From Pseudohoeflea suaedae (GTDB taxonomy: Bacteria; Pseudomonadota; Alphaproteobacteria; Rhizobiales; Rhizobiaceae), in the NCBI RefSeq assembly GCF_004354915.1, contig NZ_SMSI01000004.1, positions 62,001-126,000 on the forward strand: a DNA stretch of 64,000 bases. The letters are read 5' to 3'. This document shows positions 19,735 to 29,185 of this stretch, piece by piece; within the stretch, counting starts at the first letter, position 1; each line of letters begins with the position of its first letter. The notes under the pieces were generated by a model. That model saw nothing but the letters and a program-made list of their open reading frames with translations, did no database searches and was not told where the DNA came from. The translations under genes were made by a program, and so were the position numbers.

Positions 19735-20038
19735 TCAGCGGGCGAAAACCCAGCGAAATTCCTCGGGGAATGTCTCGATCAGACGGTGCGTTCCTCCGCC
19801 GTTGAGATGGTCGTCATCCGAATAGAAGAGCCGGTTTCCGTCGTTCGGCCGGCACAGTGTATCGTCGCAAAATGCGATGAACGGATCCACATAGCGAACC
19901 ATCGGATCCTTCGCGGCCGCGGCTTCCAGTCGCCTCGCCCTTTCCGAAAACTCATCCTGCAGCTTTTCGCGGTTCGCGCCGCAAATATCGGCAGCTTCTG
20001 CCTCGAGAGGACAAGGCGCCGGCGGATTACCCCCGGCC
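19735..20038 (-). pseudogene. 3' remnant of an SGNH/acyltransferase gene
   Basis: Directly downstream of murB, in another frame, the minus strand encodes about 100 residues ending in VRYVDPFIAFCDDTLCRPND and then LFYSDDDHLNGGGTHRLIE. This resembles the SGNH domain at the C-terminus of OafA/YrhL-type acyltransferases, with its Asp-x-x-His catalytic pair in DDDHL. There is no normal start codon between the murB stop and the conserved part; the frame stays open only by running back into murB. The likely reading is a truncated, non-functional gene whose 5' part was lost. A 33-base overlap start at an internal ATG of murB (MSYRNS...) is the alternative, but lacks the domain's first blocks. Confidence 0.55.
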
Positions 20039-21016
20039 TTAAACCAGCAGCCCGAGGAATTCCTGTACGACATGCCCGTCTGCGAACAGGCCGATGCGCT
20101 TGATTTCCCAATGCAGGCGGATGCCGGAATGTTCCAGCACACGCGCACGCACGGTCTCGCCCAGATATTCGAGCTCGTAGCCCGACGCCTGGCCGGTATT
20201 GATCATGAAATTGCAGTGCATGGGCGACATCTGCGCGCCCCCGACGGTGAGCCCGCGGCAGCCGGCGGCGTCGATCACCTTCCAGGCCGACGTCCCATCA
20301 GGGTTCTTGAACGTGGACCCACCGGTCTTCTCGCGCACCGGCTGAACCGTCTCGCGGTGATGCTGGACGTCGTCCATCGCCTTGCGGATCTCGTCCTTGC
20401 CCTTCGCCTCGCCTTCGAAGATCGCGCGCGTGAAGATCAGTTCCGCGGGAGCCGACGAGTGCCGGTAGGCATAGCCCATATCGGCATTGGAGAGGACATG
20501 CTTCTCGCCCCGCCTGTCGAGCGCGTGGATTTCCACCACCCGATCCTTCGTCTCCGTACCGTTGGCGCCCGCATTCATGCGCAACGCCCCCCCGACAGCT
20601 CCCGGGATGCCGTGGTAGAATTCGAAACCGCCAATGCCGCTCTCGAGTGCCAGCGCCGCCAGATGCTTGTCCGGACAGACTGCGCCGGCGGCGAGCCGGG
20701 TTTGCGAGACCTGCTCCGCCTTTCCGAAACCCTTGGCCGACAGCCTGATAACGACGCCGGGAATACCGCCATCGCGCACGAGAAGGTTGGAGCCGATGCC
20801 CACGGGCAGGACGGGTATTTCTTCGGGCAGCACTTTCAGGAAAGCTGCCAGATCGTCTTCATCGGCGGGCTGGAAGAGGATTTCCGCCGGACCACCGGTA
20901 CGAAACCACGTGACCTTCGACATGTCGGCGTCAGGCGTGATGCGCCCGCGAATCTCGGCGAGGCGGTCACCAAGCGAGGCGAGAAGCTTTTCTCCGTCGA
21001 CCTTCGACCGTCTCAT
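20039..21016 (-). CDS. murB: UDP-N-acetylenolpyruvoylglucosamine reductase MurB
   Basis: MurB reduces UDP-GlcNAc-enolpyruvate to UDP-MurNAc with NADPH and FAD in the cytoplasm. The 325-residue protein shows the FAD-binding [21 protein letters not shown], the pyrophosphate loop [22 protein letters not shown], the substrate region [20 protein letters not shown], the catalytic-serine region [14 protein letters not shown] and a C-terminal block [16 protein letters not shown]. Its ATG overlaps the murC stop by one base (TGATG), so the two are translationally coupled. It is followed by a decayed gene rather than ddlB. Confidence 0.96.
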   Translation of the reverse strand: MRRSKVDGEKLLASLGDRLAEIRGRITPDADMSKVTWFRTGGPAEILFQPADEDDLAAFLKVLPEEIPVLPVGIGSNLLVRDGGIPGVVIRLSAKGFGKAEQVSQTRLAAGAVCPDKHLAALALESGIGGFEFYHGIPGAVGGALRMNAGANGTETKDRVVEIHALDRRGEKHVLSNADMGYAYRHSSAPAELIFTRAIFEGEAKGKDEIRKAMDDVQHHRETVQPVREKTGGSTFKNPDGTSAWKVIDAAGCRGLTVGGAQMSPMHCNFMINTGQASGYELEYLGETVRARVLEHSGIRLHWEIKRIGLFADGHVVQEFLGLLV

Positions 21017-22422
21017 CAGGCATCTCCGTCGGCGAGCTCACCCGGAAGTGCCGCCGCCCACTGGGTGATCGAACCCGCCCCCAGAAGCACGACGAAATCG
21101 CCCGGCCTGGCGATGTCGCGCACGATCGGTGCAATGGCTGCCGGTCCTTCTATGAAGCGCGCATCGCGGTGACCGCCCGACTTGATGCGCGAAACCAGCG
21201 TCTCGGAATCATACCCCTCGATGGGGTCCTCACCGGCTGCGTAAACGGGTGCGAGCAGGATGGAATCCGCGTCGTTGAAGCAACCGGCGAAATCATCGAA
21301 CAGGCTGTGAAGCCGCGAAAAGCGATGCGGCTGATGAACCGCGATGATGCGGCCCTGGCAGGATTCGCGCGCAGCCCTCAGGACGGCGCGGATTTCCACC
21401 GGATGGTGGCCATAATCGTCGAAGACCTGCACGCCGTTCCATTCACCCGTGAGGGTAAAGCGCCGCTTGACGCCGCCGAAGGAGGCAAGACCCTTGCGAA
21501 TGGCTTCGTCACCGAGACCCAGACGGTTGGCAACCGCGATCGCCGCACAGGCATTGGCGATGTTGTGGCGGCCCGGCATCGGCAGCATCAGATCCTTGAG
21601 GTCCGTCACGTCGCCCGTGCGGCGGCGGCGGATCTGCACGTCGAAGATCGAACGGGTGCCGTCGAGCCGGATATTCGAGTAACGCAGATCGGCTTGCGGG
21701 TTCTCGCCATAGGTGATGACCTTGCGGTCCTCGATGCGGCCGGCCAGCGCCTGAACTTCCGGATGGTCGAGACACAGCACCCCGAAACCGTAGAAGGGCA
21801 CGTTCTCGACGAACTGACGGAAGGCGGCGCGAACGGCGTCGAAACTGCCGTAATGGTCGAGATGCTCGGGATCGATATTGGTGATGACGGCGATTTCGGC
21901 CGGAAGCTTGAGGAAGGTGCCGTCGCTCTCGTCGGCCTCGACCACCATCCATTCGCCCTCACCCATGCGGGCATTGGTGCCGTAGGCGTTGATGATGCCG
22001 CCATTGATGACGGTCGGGTCGAGACCGCCGGCATCCAGCAGCGCCGAAACCATGGATGTCGTCGTTGTCTTGCCGTGCGTGCCACCAATGGCAATGGCGT
22101 TACGGAAGCGCATCAGCTCGGCCAGCATTTCGGCACGGCGAACGATCGGCAGGTGTTTCTCGCGCGCCGCGATCAGTTCCGGATTGTTCTTCTTGATGGC
22201 CGTGGAAACGACGACCACTTCGGCATCGCCGAGATTGGCGGCGTCATGGCCGACATGAACCTCGATCCCCTTTTCGCGCAGGCGCAGGACATTGGGATTT
22301 TCGGCCTGGTCAGATCCCTGAACCTTGTAGCCGAGATTGTTGAGCACCTCGGCAATGCCGCTCATGCCGATGCCGCCGATGCCGATAAAATGCACCAGCC
22401 CGATTGTTTGAGGCATCTTCAT
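21016..22422 (-). CDS. murC: UDP-N-acetylmuramate--L-alanine ligase MurC
   Basis: MurC adds L-Ala to UDP-MurNAc using ATP, the first step of stem-peptide assembly. The 468-residue protein begins with a Rossmann-type UDP-binding motif [19 protein letters not shown], has the ATP-binding [16 protein letters not shown] (about residues 112-127), the central-domain motif [15 protein letters not shown] and the C-terminal domain with [19 protein letters not shown], which contains the MurC-specific DDYGHHP. It lies 15 bases downstream of murG. Length and motifs are standard. Confidence 0.97.
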   Translation of the reverse strand: MKMPQTIGLVHFIGIGGIGMSGIAEVLNNLGYKVQGSDQAENPNVLRLREKGIEVHVGHDAANLGDAEVVVVSTAIKKNNPELIAAREKHLPIVRRAEMLAELMRFRNAIAIGGTHGKTTTTSMVSALLDAGGLDPTVINGGIINAYGTNARMGEGEWMVVEADESDGTFLKLPAEIAVITNIDPEHLDHYGSFDAVRAAFRQFVENVPFYGFGVLCLDHPEVQALAGRIEDRKVITYGENPQADLRYSNIRLDGTRSIFDVQIRRRRTGDVTDLKDLMLPMPGRHNIANACAAIAVANRLGLGDEAIRKGLASFGGVKRRFTLTGEWNGVQVFDDYGHHPVEIRAVLRAARESCQGRIIAVHQPHRFSRLHSLFDDFAGCFNDADSILLAPVYAAGEDPIEGYDSETLVSRIKSGGHRDARFIEGPAAIAPIVRDIARPGDFVVLLGAGSITQWAAALPGELADGDA

Positions 22423-22437
22423 GTCCGCTTGCTCCTA

Positions 22438-23535
22438 TCAGTTGCTGCCGGCTGCAATAGCCTCTACCAGATCGGCAAGCAACTGCGTGGCGTTGGTTCT
22501 CCCGACGCTCTTTGCACCGGCGGCCATGGCTTGGAGCCGGGCGGGGTCGGACAGAAGCGTTTCGAGATCCGCAGCCAGCGACTGCGTGGTGATGTCGGGC
22601 TGGCGGCGCATCAGTGCGCCACCGGCCTCGACGAGGATCCTGGCATTGTGGCCCTGGTCATCGTCGAGCGCATGCGGCAGCGGCACGAGGATCGACGGAC
22701 GGCCGATGATCGAGAGCTCGTTGACGGTGGACGCGCCCGAGCGCGAGAGCACAAGATGGGCTTTCGCCATCCGCGCCGGCAGGTCGGAGAAGAAGGAATT
22801 GACCTCGGCACTCACGCCCATTTCGGCATAGCGGCCCCTGAGGCGCTCCTCGTCTTCGGGCCGGGCCTGCTGGACGAGTTTCAGACGGGACCGCAGTCCT
22901 TCGGGCAATAGCGCGATCGCCTCGGGAACGCTGTCGGAGAAATAGCGCGCGCCCTGGCTGCCGCCGAAGACGAGAACGCGCAATTCGCCATCCGGCGCGG
23001 GCTTGTCATAAGGCATGCCGGCGACGTCGAGCACCGATTGCCGCGCGGGATTTCCGACTTCGACGATCTTGGCCGCATGGCTTCCGGAAGCCTTCAGAAA
23101 TCCGCCGGCGATGCGATTCACACGCCCCGCCAACAGGCGGTTGGCGCGGCCCATCACGCCGTTCTGCTCGTGAATGATGCTCGGAACATCGGCGCCGACC
23201 GCGGCCATGAGCGGGGGCACGGTCGGATATCCGCCGAAGCCCACCACGGCGGCCGGCCTGACAGAGCGGACAACCATTCCCGCGGTCCGATAGCCTGACC
23301 AGAGCTTCAGAAGCGCCCTGGCGATTGCGAGCGGGTTCTTCGACCCGATCGTCGCCGAGGGGACCACATGGATCTTGTCGGCCGGGAAGTGGCCTGCGAA
23401 TTTCTCCGCCCGGACATCGGTAACCAGATGGACGCTGTGCCCCCGGGCTTTCAGCTCGAGCGCAAGTGCCTCGGCGGGAAACAGGTGGCCACCCGTCCCC
23501 CCCGCCGACAACAGAACCGGTCCGGATAGACCCAT
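22438..23535 (-). CDS. murG: UDP-GlcNAc--lipid I GlcNAc transferase MurG
   Basis: MurG transfers GlcNAc to lipid I to make lipid II on the inner face of the membrane. The 365-residue protein has the N-terminal glycosyltransferase 28 loop LSAGGTGGHLFPAEALALEL, a second glycine-rich loop GFGGYPTVPPLMAA, IIHEQNGVMGRANRLLA, the third loop VFGGSQGARYFSD, and the C-terminal UDP-GlcNAc site LSRSGASTVNELSIIGRPSIL followed by PLPHALDDDQGHNA. The start overlaps the ftsW stop by one base. It makes lipid II only if lipid I is supplied by MraY, whose gene is not in this window. Confidence 0.97.
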   Translation of the reverse strand: MGLSGPVLLSAGGTGGHLFPAEALALELKARGHSVHLVTDVRAEKFAGHFPADKIHVVPSATIGSKNPLAIARALLKLWSGYRTAGMVVRSVRPAAVVGFGGYPTVPPLMAAVGADVPSIIHEQNGVMGRANRLLAGRVNRIAGGFLKASGSHAAKIVEVGNPARQSVLDVAGMPYDKPAPDGELRVLVFGGSQGARYFSDSVPEAIALLPEGLRSRLKLVQQARPEDEERLRGRYAEMGVSAEVNSFFSDLPARMAKAHLVLSRSGASTVNELSIIGRPSILVPLPHALDDDQGHNARILVEAGGALMRRQPDITTQSLAADLETLLSDPARLQAMAAGAKSVGRTNATQLLADLVEAIAAGSN

Positions 23536-24695
23536 CAGGCCTGCTCCGGGCGCATCGGGATGAGGCTGCGCCGGCTGGTGGTGCGGCGTGCACGCGTTTC
23601 CGGGCTCTGCCGTGTCAGCGCGAGCAGGAAGCCGGCGGTCAGCGCGACCGCGATCATCGACGAACCGCCATAGGAGATCATCGGCAGGGTCATGCCCTTG
23701 GCCGGCAGCAGTTCGAGGTTCACGCCGATATTGATAAAGGACTGGAAGCCGATCAGCAGTGACAGGCCGGCAACGGCAAGCCGCGAGAACTCGTCCTGCA
23801 GCTTGCCCGCCTTGTTGAGACCGCGAATGACGATGAAGGCGAAGAGGAGCGTGAGCACCATGCAGAACAGAATGCCGAATTCCTCGGCGGCCACCGAGAA
23901 GACGAAGTCGGTGTGGCTGTCGGGCAGGATGCGCTTGATGGTGCCCTCGCCCGGACCCTGACCGAACCAGTCGCCCCGGATGATGGCTTCGCGCGCCGTA
24001 TCCACCTGGAACGTGTCGCCGCCCTTCATCAGGAACCCGTTGATACGCTCGGCGACGTGCGAGAAGACGAAATAGGCACTGATGAAACCGGCGATAGCCA
24101 GGCCGCCCAGAAGCATGATCCAGAACCAGCTCATGCCGGCCATGAAGAACATGCCGCCCCAGATGGCGGTCGTCAGCATCGTCTGCCCGAGGTCGGGCTG
24201 GGCGACGAGCAGGGCCGCCACGATGCAGAAAAGGATGATGGCGAAGAGATTGCCCGGAATTTCAGGGTGGCGCGAGCGTTCCGAAAACAGCCAGGCACAG
24301 ATGATGACGAAGGCCGGCTTCATGAACTCCGACGGCTGGATGGACAAGCCCGCAACCGAGATCCAGCGCCGCGACCCCTTTACCTCGACGCCGAAGAAGA
24401 GCGCCATGACCATCGCGACGATGGAGACGGCGAGAATGACGATCGCGAGCCGCCTCACCTGGCGCGGCGCCAGGAACGACACCGCGAACATGGTCACCAG
24501 AGCCGGCGCCAGAAAGAATGCGTGTCGCTTGACGAAGTGGAAGCTGTCGAGACCGAGACGCTCCGCCACCGGAGGGCTGGCGGCAAACGAGAGCATGAAC
24601 CCGATGCCTATCAGCGCCAGGAAGGCGGCCAGAAACAATCTGTCGATGGTCCAGAACCAGTCTGCGACCGGCCCGCGTTCAACACGGCTCAACAT
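23535..24695 (-). CDS. ftsW: Peptidoglycan glycosyltransferase FtsW
   Basis: FtsW is the SEDS glycosyltransferase that polymerises septal peptidoglycan from lipid II. The 386-residue product starts MLSRVERGPVADWFWTIDRL at the ATG at 24695, one base after the murD stop. It has about ten membrane helices and family motifs such as VKGSRRWISVAGLSIQPSEFMKPAFVI, QPDLGQTMLTTAIWGGMFF, GPGEGTIKRILPDSHTDFVFSVAAEEFG and PMISYGGSSMIAVALTAGFLLAL. The catalytic-loop Asp (PDSHTDFVF) is present. The C-terminus is short and basic. An open frame continues upstream within murD, but the ATG at 24695 gives the natural start. Confidence 0.96.
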   Translation of the reverse strand: MLSRVERGPVADWFWTIDRLFLAAFLALIGIGFMLSFAASPPVAERLGLDSFHFVKRHAFFLAPALVTMFAVSFLAPRQVRRLAIVILAVSIVAMVMALFFGVEVKGSRRWISVAGLSIQPSEFMKPAFVIICAWLFSERSRHPEIPGNLFAIILFCIVAALLVAQPDLGQTMLTTAIWGGMFFMAGMSWFWIMLLGGLAIAGFISAYFVFSHVAERINGFLMKGGDTFQVDTAREAIIRGDWFGQGPGEGTIKRILPDSHTDFVFSVAAEEFGILFCMVLTLLFAFIVIRGLNKAGKLQDEFSRLAVAGLSLLIGFQSFINIGVNLELLPAKGMTLPMISYGGSSMIAVALTAGFLLALTRQSPETRARRTTSRRSLIPMRPEQA

Positions 24696-24696
24696 G

Positions 24697-26121
24697 TTAT
24701 GCGACCCCCTTGGCTGTCGTTTCGACAAGCATCTCGATCCCCTCGAGCTTCGCCACTTCAGCAACGAAGGCATCGCCCCGCACCTCGAAATTGCGGAACT
24801 GGTCGAAGCTGGCGCAGGCGGGTGACAGTAGCACCACCGGGCTTGCGCCGGCATTGCCGGACGATTGGCCCGCATCGCGCGCGGCGTGGGCCACGGCATT
24901 GGCAAGCGTTCCGGAAATCTCGAATTCGCCATGGGCGCCGAACACCGAGGCGAAGGCGGACGCCGCCTCACCGATCAGATAGGCCTTGGCGATACGCGGA
25001 AACAACGGCTCCAGCGCGTCGATCCCGCCCTGCTTGGGCAGACCACCGGCGATCCAGTAAATGTTCTCGTAGGACGACAAGGCGGGTGCTGCGGCTTCCG
25101 CATTGGTGGCCTTGGAATCGTTGACGAAGGTGACATTGTCGCGCCGCGCGATCGGTTGCATGCGATGCTTGAGACCGGGAAAGCTCTTCAGCCCTGCACG
25201 TATCTCGTCGTCCGACAGCCCGACCACCCGGCAGGCGGCGATGGCGGCGGCGGCATTCTGCGCATTGTGGCGGCCTCGCAAGGTCGGAATGTCTGCGAGA
25301 TCGGCGAAATCGGTCGCATTGCCGCGAACGGCCTGCCTGATGACGGAGCCCTGGGCGAAGAAGCCGTCATCGAGCACGCCCTCTTTGGAAACCTGAACCA
25401 CGGTGACGCCGATGCGCCCGAGGCGCTCGGATATGGCCTGGGTCCAACCGTCATCGACGGCGACGATCGCCACCTCGGAGCGGGCCACGAGCCGCTCCTT
25501 GATTTCCGCGTAGTGCTCCATCGAGCCGTGCCGGTCGAGATGATCCGGCGTCAGGTTCAGAAGAAGGCCCGCGGTCGGACCGAGCGAGGGCGCCAGATCG
25601 ATCTGGTAGGAGGAGCACTCGACAACATGGAAACGATCTTTGGCAGGCGCTTCGAGTTGCAGGACGGGCGTGCCGATATTGCCGCCGAGCTGGGCATCGC
25701 GCCCGCTTGCCGAAATGATGTGGGCAATCAGCGCGGTGGTTGTCGACTTGCCGTTGGTGCCGGTAATCGCGATCAGCGGGCTGCCGGGTGCGGTGACCGC
25801 GCGTTCGCGGACGAAAATTTCGACATCACCGATGATCTCGGCATTCGCAGCTTCGGCGAGTTCCACAGTCCAATGCGGCTTGGGATGGGTCAGCGGCACG
25901 CCCGGGGAAAGAACGAGCGTATCGATCCCGGACCAGTCGATTTCGCGCAGGTCGGCTGTGACGATCCCCTTGTCCATGGCCTTCGCCACCTGATCCGGAT
26001 TGTCGTCCCAGGCTGTAACGTCAGCGCCGCCCTCTTTCAGCGACAAGGCAGTCACGAGCCCCGAACCGCCGAGACCGAAAAGTGCGACCCGGCGCCCTGC
26101 AAAGCTCGTGGCCGAAATCAT
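24697..26121 (-). CDS. murD: UDP-N-acetylmuramoylalanine--D-glutamate ligase MurD
   Basis: MurD adds D-Glu to UDP-MurNAc-L-Ala. The 474-residue protein begins with a UDP-binding region [21 protein letters not shown], then ATP-binding [18 protein letters not shown] (about residues 118-135), [21 protein letters not shown], and [20 protein letters not shown] with [16 protein letters not shown] in the C-terminal domain. Its ATG overlaps the last codons of murF (ATGA, 26118-26121), so murF and murD are coupled with nothing between them. In almost all relatives mraY occupies this junction. Confidence 0.97.
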   Translation of the reverse strand: MISATSFAGRRVALFGLGGSGLVTALSLKEGGADVTAWDDNPDQVAKAMDKGIVTADLREIDWSGIDTLVLSPGVPLTHPKPHWTVELAEAANAEIIGDVEIFVRERAVTAPGSPLIAITGTNGKSTTTALIAHIISASGRDAQLGGNIGTPVLQLEAPAKDRFHVVECSSYQIDLAPSLGPTAGLLLNLTPDHLDRHGSMEHYAEIKERLVARSEVAIVAVDDGWTQAISERLGRIGVTVVQVSKEGVLDDGFFAQGSVIRQAVRGNATDFADLADIPTLRGRHNAQNAAAAIAACRVVGLSDDEIRAGLKSFPGLKHRMQPIARRDNVTFVNDSKATNAEAAAPALSSYENIYWIAGGLPKQGGIDALEPLFPRIAKAYLIGEAASAFASVFGAHGEFEISGTLANAVAHAARDAGQSSGNAGASPVVLLSPACASFDQFRNFEVRGDAFVAEVAKLEGIEMLVETTAKGVA

Positions 26122-27662
26122 TCCTTGATCTCCGGCAGGTCGTCGGAGGGATGATCGACCGGCTCCTCGACAGGCGACGGCTCGGCGGATGCCTCTTCAG
26201 AGACGGGTTCCTGAGCAGGCTGAACCCGGGGCTCGCCGCGATAGGGTATCGGCGGCCAGGCTTCCACGAGCGCCGTGATGATCTTGCCGAACCCGATCCC
26301 GAAGGAGGATTTCACCATCACCACGTCGCCGGCCCGGACATTCTGCTTGAGCCAGACGGCGAGTTCCTCGGCGGTCTCGCGATAAATCACATTGAGATCC
26401 GTGCCGATCTCATCGGTGAGATGCCGCATTTCCGGCCCTGCGAGGCAGACGACGTCCACGCCCGCATCGACGATCGGCTCCTTCAGGTCGCGGTGGACCC
26501 GCTCGGAGAACTTGCCCATTTCGAGCATGTCGCCCAGCACGGCGATCCTGCGGCCGCCTTCTCCGGTCCGGGCGGTATTCAACAGGGAAAGCGCCGCACG
26601 CATCGAAGCCGGATTGGCGTTGTAGCTCTCGTCGATCAGGGTGACCGTGCCGTCGCCATGGCTCAGTTCGTGCCGCGCGCCACGGCCTTTTTCGGCTGAG
26701 AAGGTCGCAAAGGACTGGGCAACCCGGCCCATATCGGCGCCGGCGAACCACGCGGCGCCAAGGGCGGCGAGCGCGTTCTGGACGATATGGCGGCCAGGGG
26801 CGCCGATCGACAGTGCGATGTCGCGGGCATTGAGCCGCGCGGTAATTTCCGAGTGGTCGCTTTCCAGCCGCGCCGACATCAGGCGGATGGTCGACTGCTT
26901 GTGCTCGCCGAACGAGCGGACATGACCGATCTTGAGTTCGTCGGCACGCTTCTTGAGAGCGGCGAACTTCTCGTTGTCGCGGTTGAGCAGCACATAGCCG
27001 CCCTCGACCACGCCTTCCATGATTTCGGCCTTGGCTGCCGCGATCTCGCCGAGATTCTTGAAATTGCCGAGATGCGCCGCCGCCACCGTGGTGATGATGG
27101 CCACATGCGGCCGCACCATGTTGACGAGCGGGCGGATCTCGTCCGGGTGGTTCATCCCGATCTCGAAGACGCCGTAATCGGCGGTTGCCGGAAGACGCGC
27201 GAGCGTCAGCGGGACGCCCCAGTGATTGTTGAGCGAAGCCTTGGCCGCATGCACCTCACCGCAGGAAGAAAGCACATGGCGCAGCATTTCCTTGGTGGTG
27301 GTCTTGCCCACCGAACCGGTGACGGCGATGATCTTGCCGGACGAGCGCGCGCGCGCCGCGCGGCCGAGGTCGCCCAGCGCTTTCAGCACATCGTCCACGA
27401 CGATCATCGGCACCAGAAGCGCAAGACGCCCCATGGCAGGCAGCTTGGCCTCTGCCACGACCAGAAGGCCGGCGCCGTTGGCCATGGCCGCCGATGCGAA
27501 ATTGTGGCCGTCGAACTTGTCGCCCTTGATGGCGAAGAAGGCGTCGCCCTTGTTGAGCGTCCGCGTGTCGATGGAGATGCCGGTCACCCCCTTCGGCATG
27601 TTGCCGACAGGGCGTCCGTTCATCGCGTCGACGAGTTCATCGGCGGTCCAGAGCATGCTCAT
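26118..27662 (-). CDS. murF: UDP-MurNAc-tripeptide--D-Ala-D-Ala ligase MurF, with a long C-terminal tail
   Basis: MurF adds D-Ala-D-Ala to complete the UDP-MurNAc-pentapeptide. The 514-residue protein has the N-terminal domain with [23 protein letters not shown]-binding [18 protein letters not shown] (about residues 113-130), [20 protein letters not shown] and the C-terminal domain with [20 protein letters not shown]. The enzyme proper ends near residue 470 ([13 protein letters not shown]). The last 40 or so residues form a Pro/Glu-rich acidic tail ([20 protein letters not shown]) that is longer than in typical rhizobial MurF. The stop overlaps the murD start, and murE overlaps its own start by 4 bases. 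Confidence 0.95.
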   Translation of the reverse strand: MSMLWTADELVDAMNGRPVGNMPKGVTGISIDTRTLNKGDAFFAIKGDKFDGHNFASAAMANGAGLLVVAEAKLPAMGRLALLVPMIVVDDVLKALGDLGRAARARSSGKIIAVTGSVGKTTTKEMLRHVLSSCGEVHAAKASLNNHWGVPLTLARLPATADYGVFEIGMNHPDEIRPLVNMVRPHVAIITTVAAAHLGNFKNLGEIAAAKAEIMEGVVEGGYVLLNRDNEKFAALKKRADELKIGHVRSFGEHKQSTIRLMSARLESDHSEITARLNARDIALSIGAPGRHIVQNALAALGAAWFAGADMGRVAQSFATFSAEKGRGARHELSHGDGTVTLIDESYNANPASMRAALSLLNTARTGEGGRRIAVLGDMLEMGKFSERVHRDLKEPIVDAGVDVVCLAGPEMRHLTDEIGTDLNVIYRETAEELAVWLKQNVRAGDVVMVKSSFGIGFGKIITALVEAWPPIPYRGEPRVQPAQEPVSEEASAEPSPVEEPVDHPSDDLPEIKE

Positions 27663-29128
27663 GCGCCGATCTCCGCGAGCGCCTTGCGCAATTCCGCATG
27701 ATCGGAAAACGGCAGCACGGTCGAGCCGACGGTCTGGCCCTCTTCGTGTCCCTTGCCTGCGACGATCAGCGTATCGCCATGATCGAGCATCGCGACCGCC
27801 GCGCGGATGGCTTCTGCGCGATCGCCGATTTCCATGGCGCCGGTCGCCGCAGCCATGATCTCGGCACGGATCGCAGCGGGGTCTTCGGACCGCGGGTTGT
27901 CGTCGGTGACGATGGCGACATCCGCCAGGCGGGATGCGATCTCGCCCATGATCGGGCGCTTGCCGCGATCGCGGTCGCCACCGCAGCCGAACACGACGAC
28001 GACGCGGCCGGTCGTGAAGGGCCGCACGGCAGCCAGCACGTTTTCCAGCGCTTCCGGCTTGTGGGCATAATCGACGTAACAGGGCGACCCGTCGGGCGTC
28101 GAGCCGACGAGATCCAGACGGCCCGACGCACCCTTCAGGGTTTCGAGCGCTTCGAGAGCCGCATCGGCGGATACGCCGGTCGCCATCGCCATGCCGGCGG
28201 CAACCAGGGCGTTGGCGAACTGGAAATCGCCCGCCAGCGGCAGATGCACCTCGAAGATGCGGCCGTCGTGATGAATTTCGCCGATCTGCTTGTGACGCAG
28301 ATGCTCGACGCGCTTGAGCTGGAGGAAACCGCCCTTGCGGCCGACCGAGAGCACCTGCGCCCCGGCCCGTTCGGCAGCACTGACGGCGCGTTCGGACCAG
28401 GCATCATCGGCAAAGATGACCGCTGGATCGCCCTTCGGCAGCAGCGTATCGAAGAGCCGCATCTTGGCTGCGAAATAGCCGTCCATGTCCGGATGGTAAT
28501 CGAGATGGTCGCGACCGAGATTGGTAAACGCCGCTACCGAAAGCGCCACGCCGTCGAGACGGCGCTGGACGAGACCGTGGCTCGAGGCTTCCATTGCCGC
28601 ATGGGTGACACCGGCGCTCGCGAGTCCGGCCAGCAGCTTGTGCAACGCGACCGGGTCGGGCGTGGTCAGCGAACCATATTCCTCACGGCCCGGCGCGACG
28701 ACGCCGGTGGTGCCGATCGAGGCCGCCCGCTCGCCGGCGGACGTCCAGATCTGGCGCAGGAAAGAAGCCACCGAGGTCTTGCCGGCGGTTCCGGTCACCG
28801 CCCCCATGACGCGCGGCTGCAGACCGTAGAAAGCGGCGGCGGAGCGGGCGAGCGCCTGACGCGCATCCTTGGCGATGAGAACCGGAAGACCGCAGTCGTC
28901 GAGGCCCTCGTCGGAATCCGAGATGATGGCCACGGCCCCCTTGAGAGCGGCATCGGCCGCGTATTTCGCGCCGTCCGTCCTGGTGCCGTGAAGGGCAAAG
29001 AAGAGGTTGCCCGGCTCGACAGTACGACTGTCGGCGGTCAGACCGGAGATTTCGATCTCGCCCGCACTCCCCTCCGCGAGATCGATCGCGCGTTCGGGGA
29101 GGCCCTGGATCAGCTCGTTTAATTTCAT
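27659..29128 (-). CDS. murE: UDP-MurNAc-L-Ala-D-Glu--meso-DAP ligase MurE
   Basis: MurE adds the third residue of the stem peptide. The 489-residue protein has an N-terminal UDP-MurNAc-binding domain ([20 protein letters not shown]), ATP-binding [17 protein letters not shown] (about residue 112), [20 protein letters not shown], and a C-terminal domain with [20 protein letters not shown]. The motif [10 protein letters not shown] contains the DNPR tetrapeptide that marks meso-diaminopimelate specificity rather than lysine, so the wall is of the DAP type. It overlaps the start of murF by 4 bases and follows ftsI after 57 bases. Confidence 0.97.
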   Translation of the reverse strand: MKLNELIQGLPERAIDLAEGSAGEIEISGLTADSRTVEPGNLFFALHGTRTDGAKYAADAALKGAVAIISDSDEGLDDCGLPVLIAKDARQALARSAAAFYGLQPRVMGAVTGTAGKTSVASFLRQIWTSAGERAASIGTTGVVAPGREEYGSLTTPDPVALHKLLAGLASAGVTHAAMEASSHGLVQRRLDGVALSVAAFTNLGRDHLDYHPDMDGYFAAKMRLFDTLLPKGDPAVIFADDAWSERAVSAAERAGAQVLSVGRKGGFLQLKRVEHLRHKQIGEIHHDGRIFEVHLPLAGDFQFANALVAAGMAMATGVSADAALEALETLKGASGRLDLVGSTPDGSPCYVDYAHKPEALENVLAAVRPFTTGRVVVVFGCGGDRDRGKRPIMGEIASRLADVAIVTDDNPRSEDPAAIRAEIMAAATGAMEIGDRAEAIRAAVAMLDHGDTLIVAGKGHEEGQTVGSTVLPFSDHAELRKALAEIGA

Positions 29129-29185
29129 GTCTGCCTGAATTCTTCGGTTACTGGAATACGCTTCGATTCGCTGACAAAGCAGGCT

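Noticed and set aside
21169-22911. 580-codon plus-strand frame over murC and murG
   Set aside because: Antisense to two overlapping genes with full sets of motifs; no start signal or domain.
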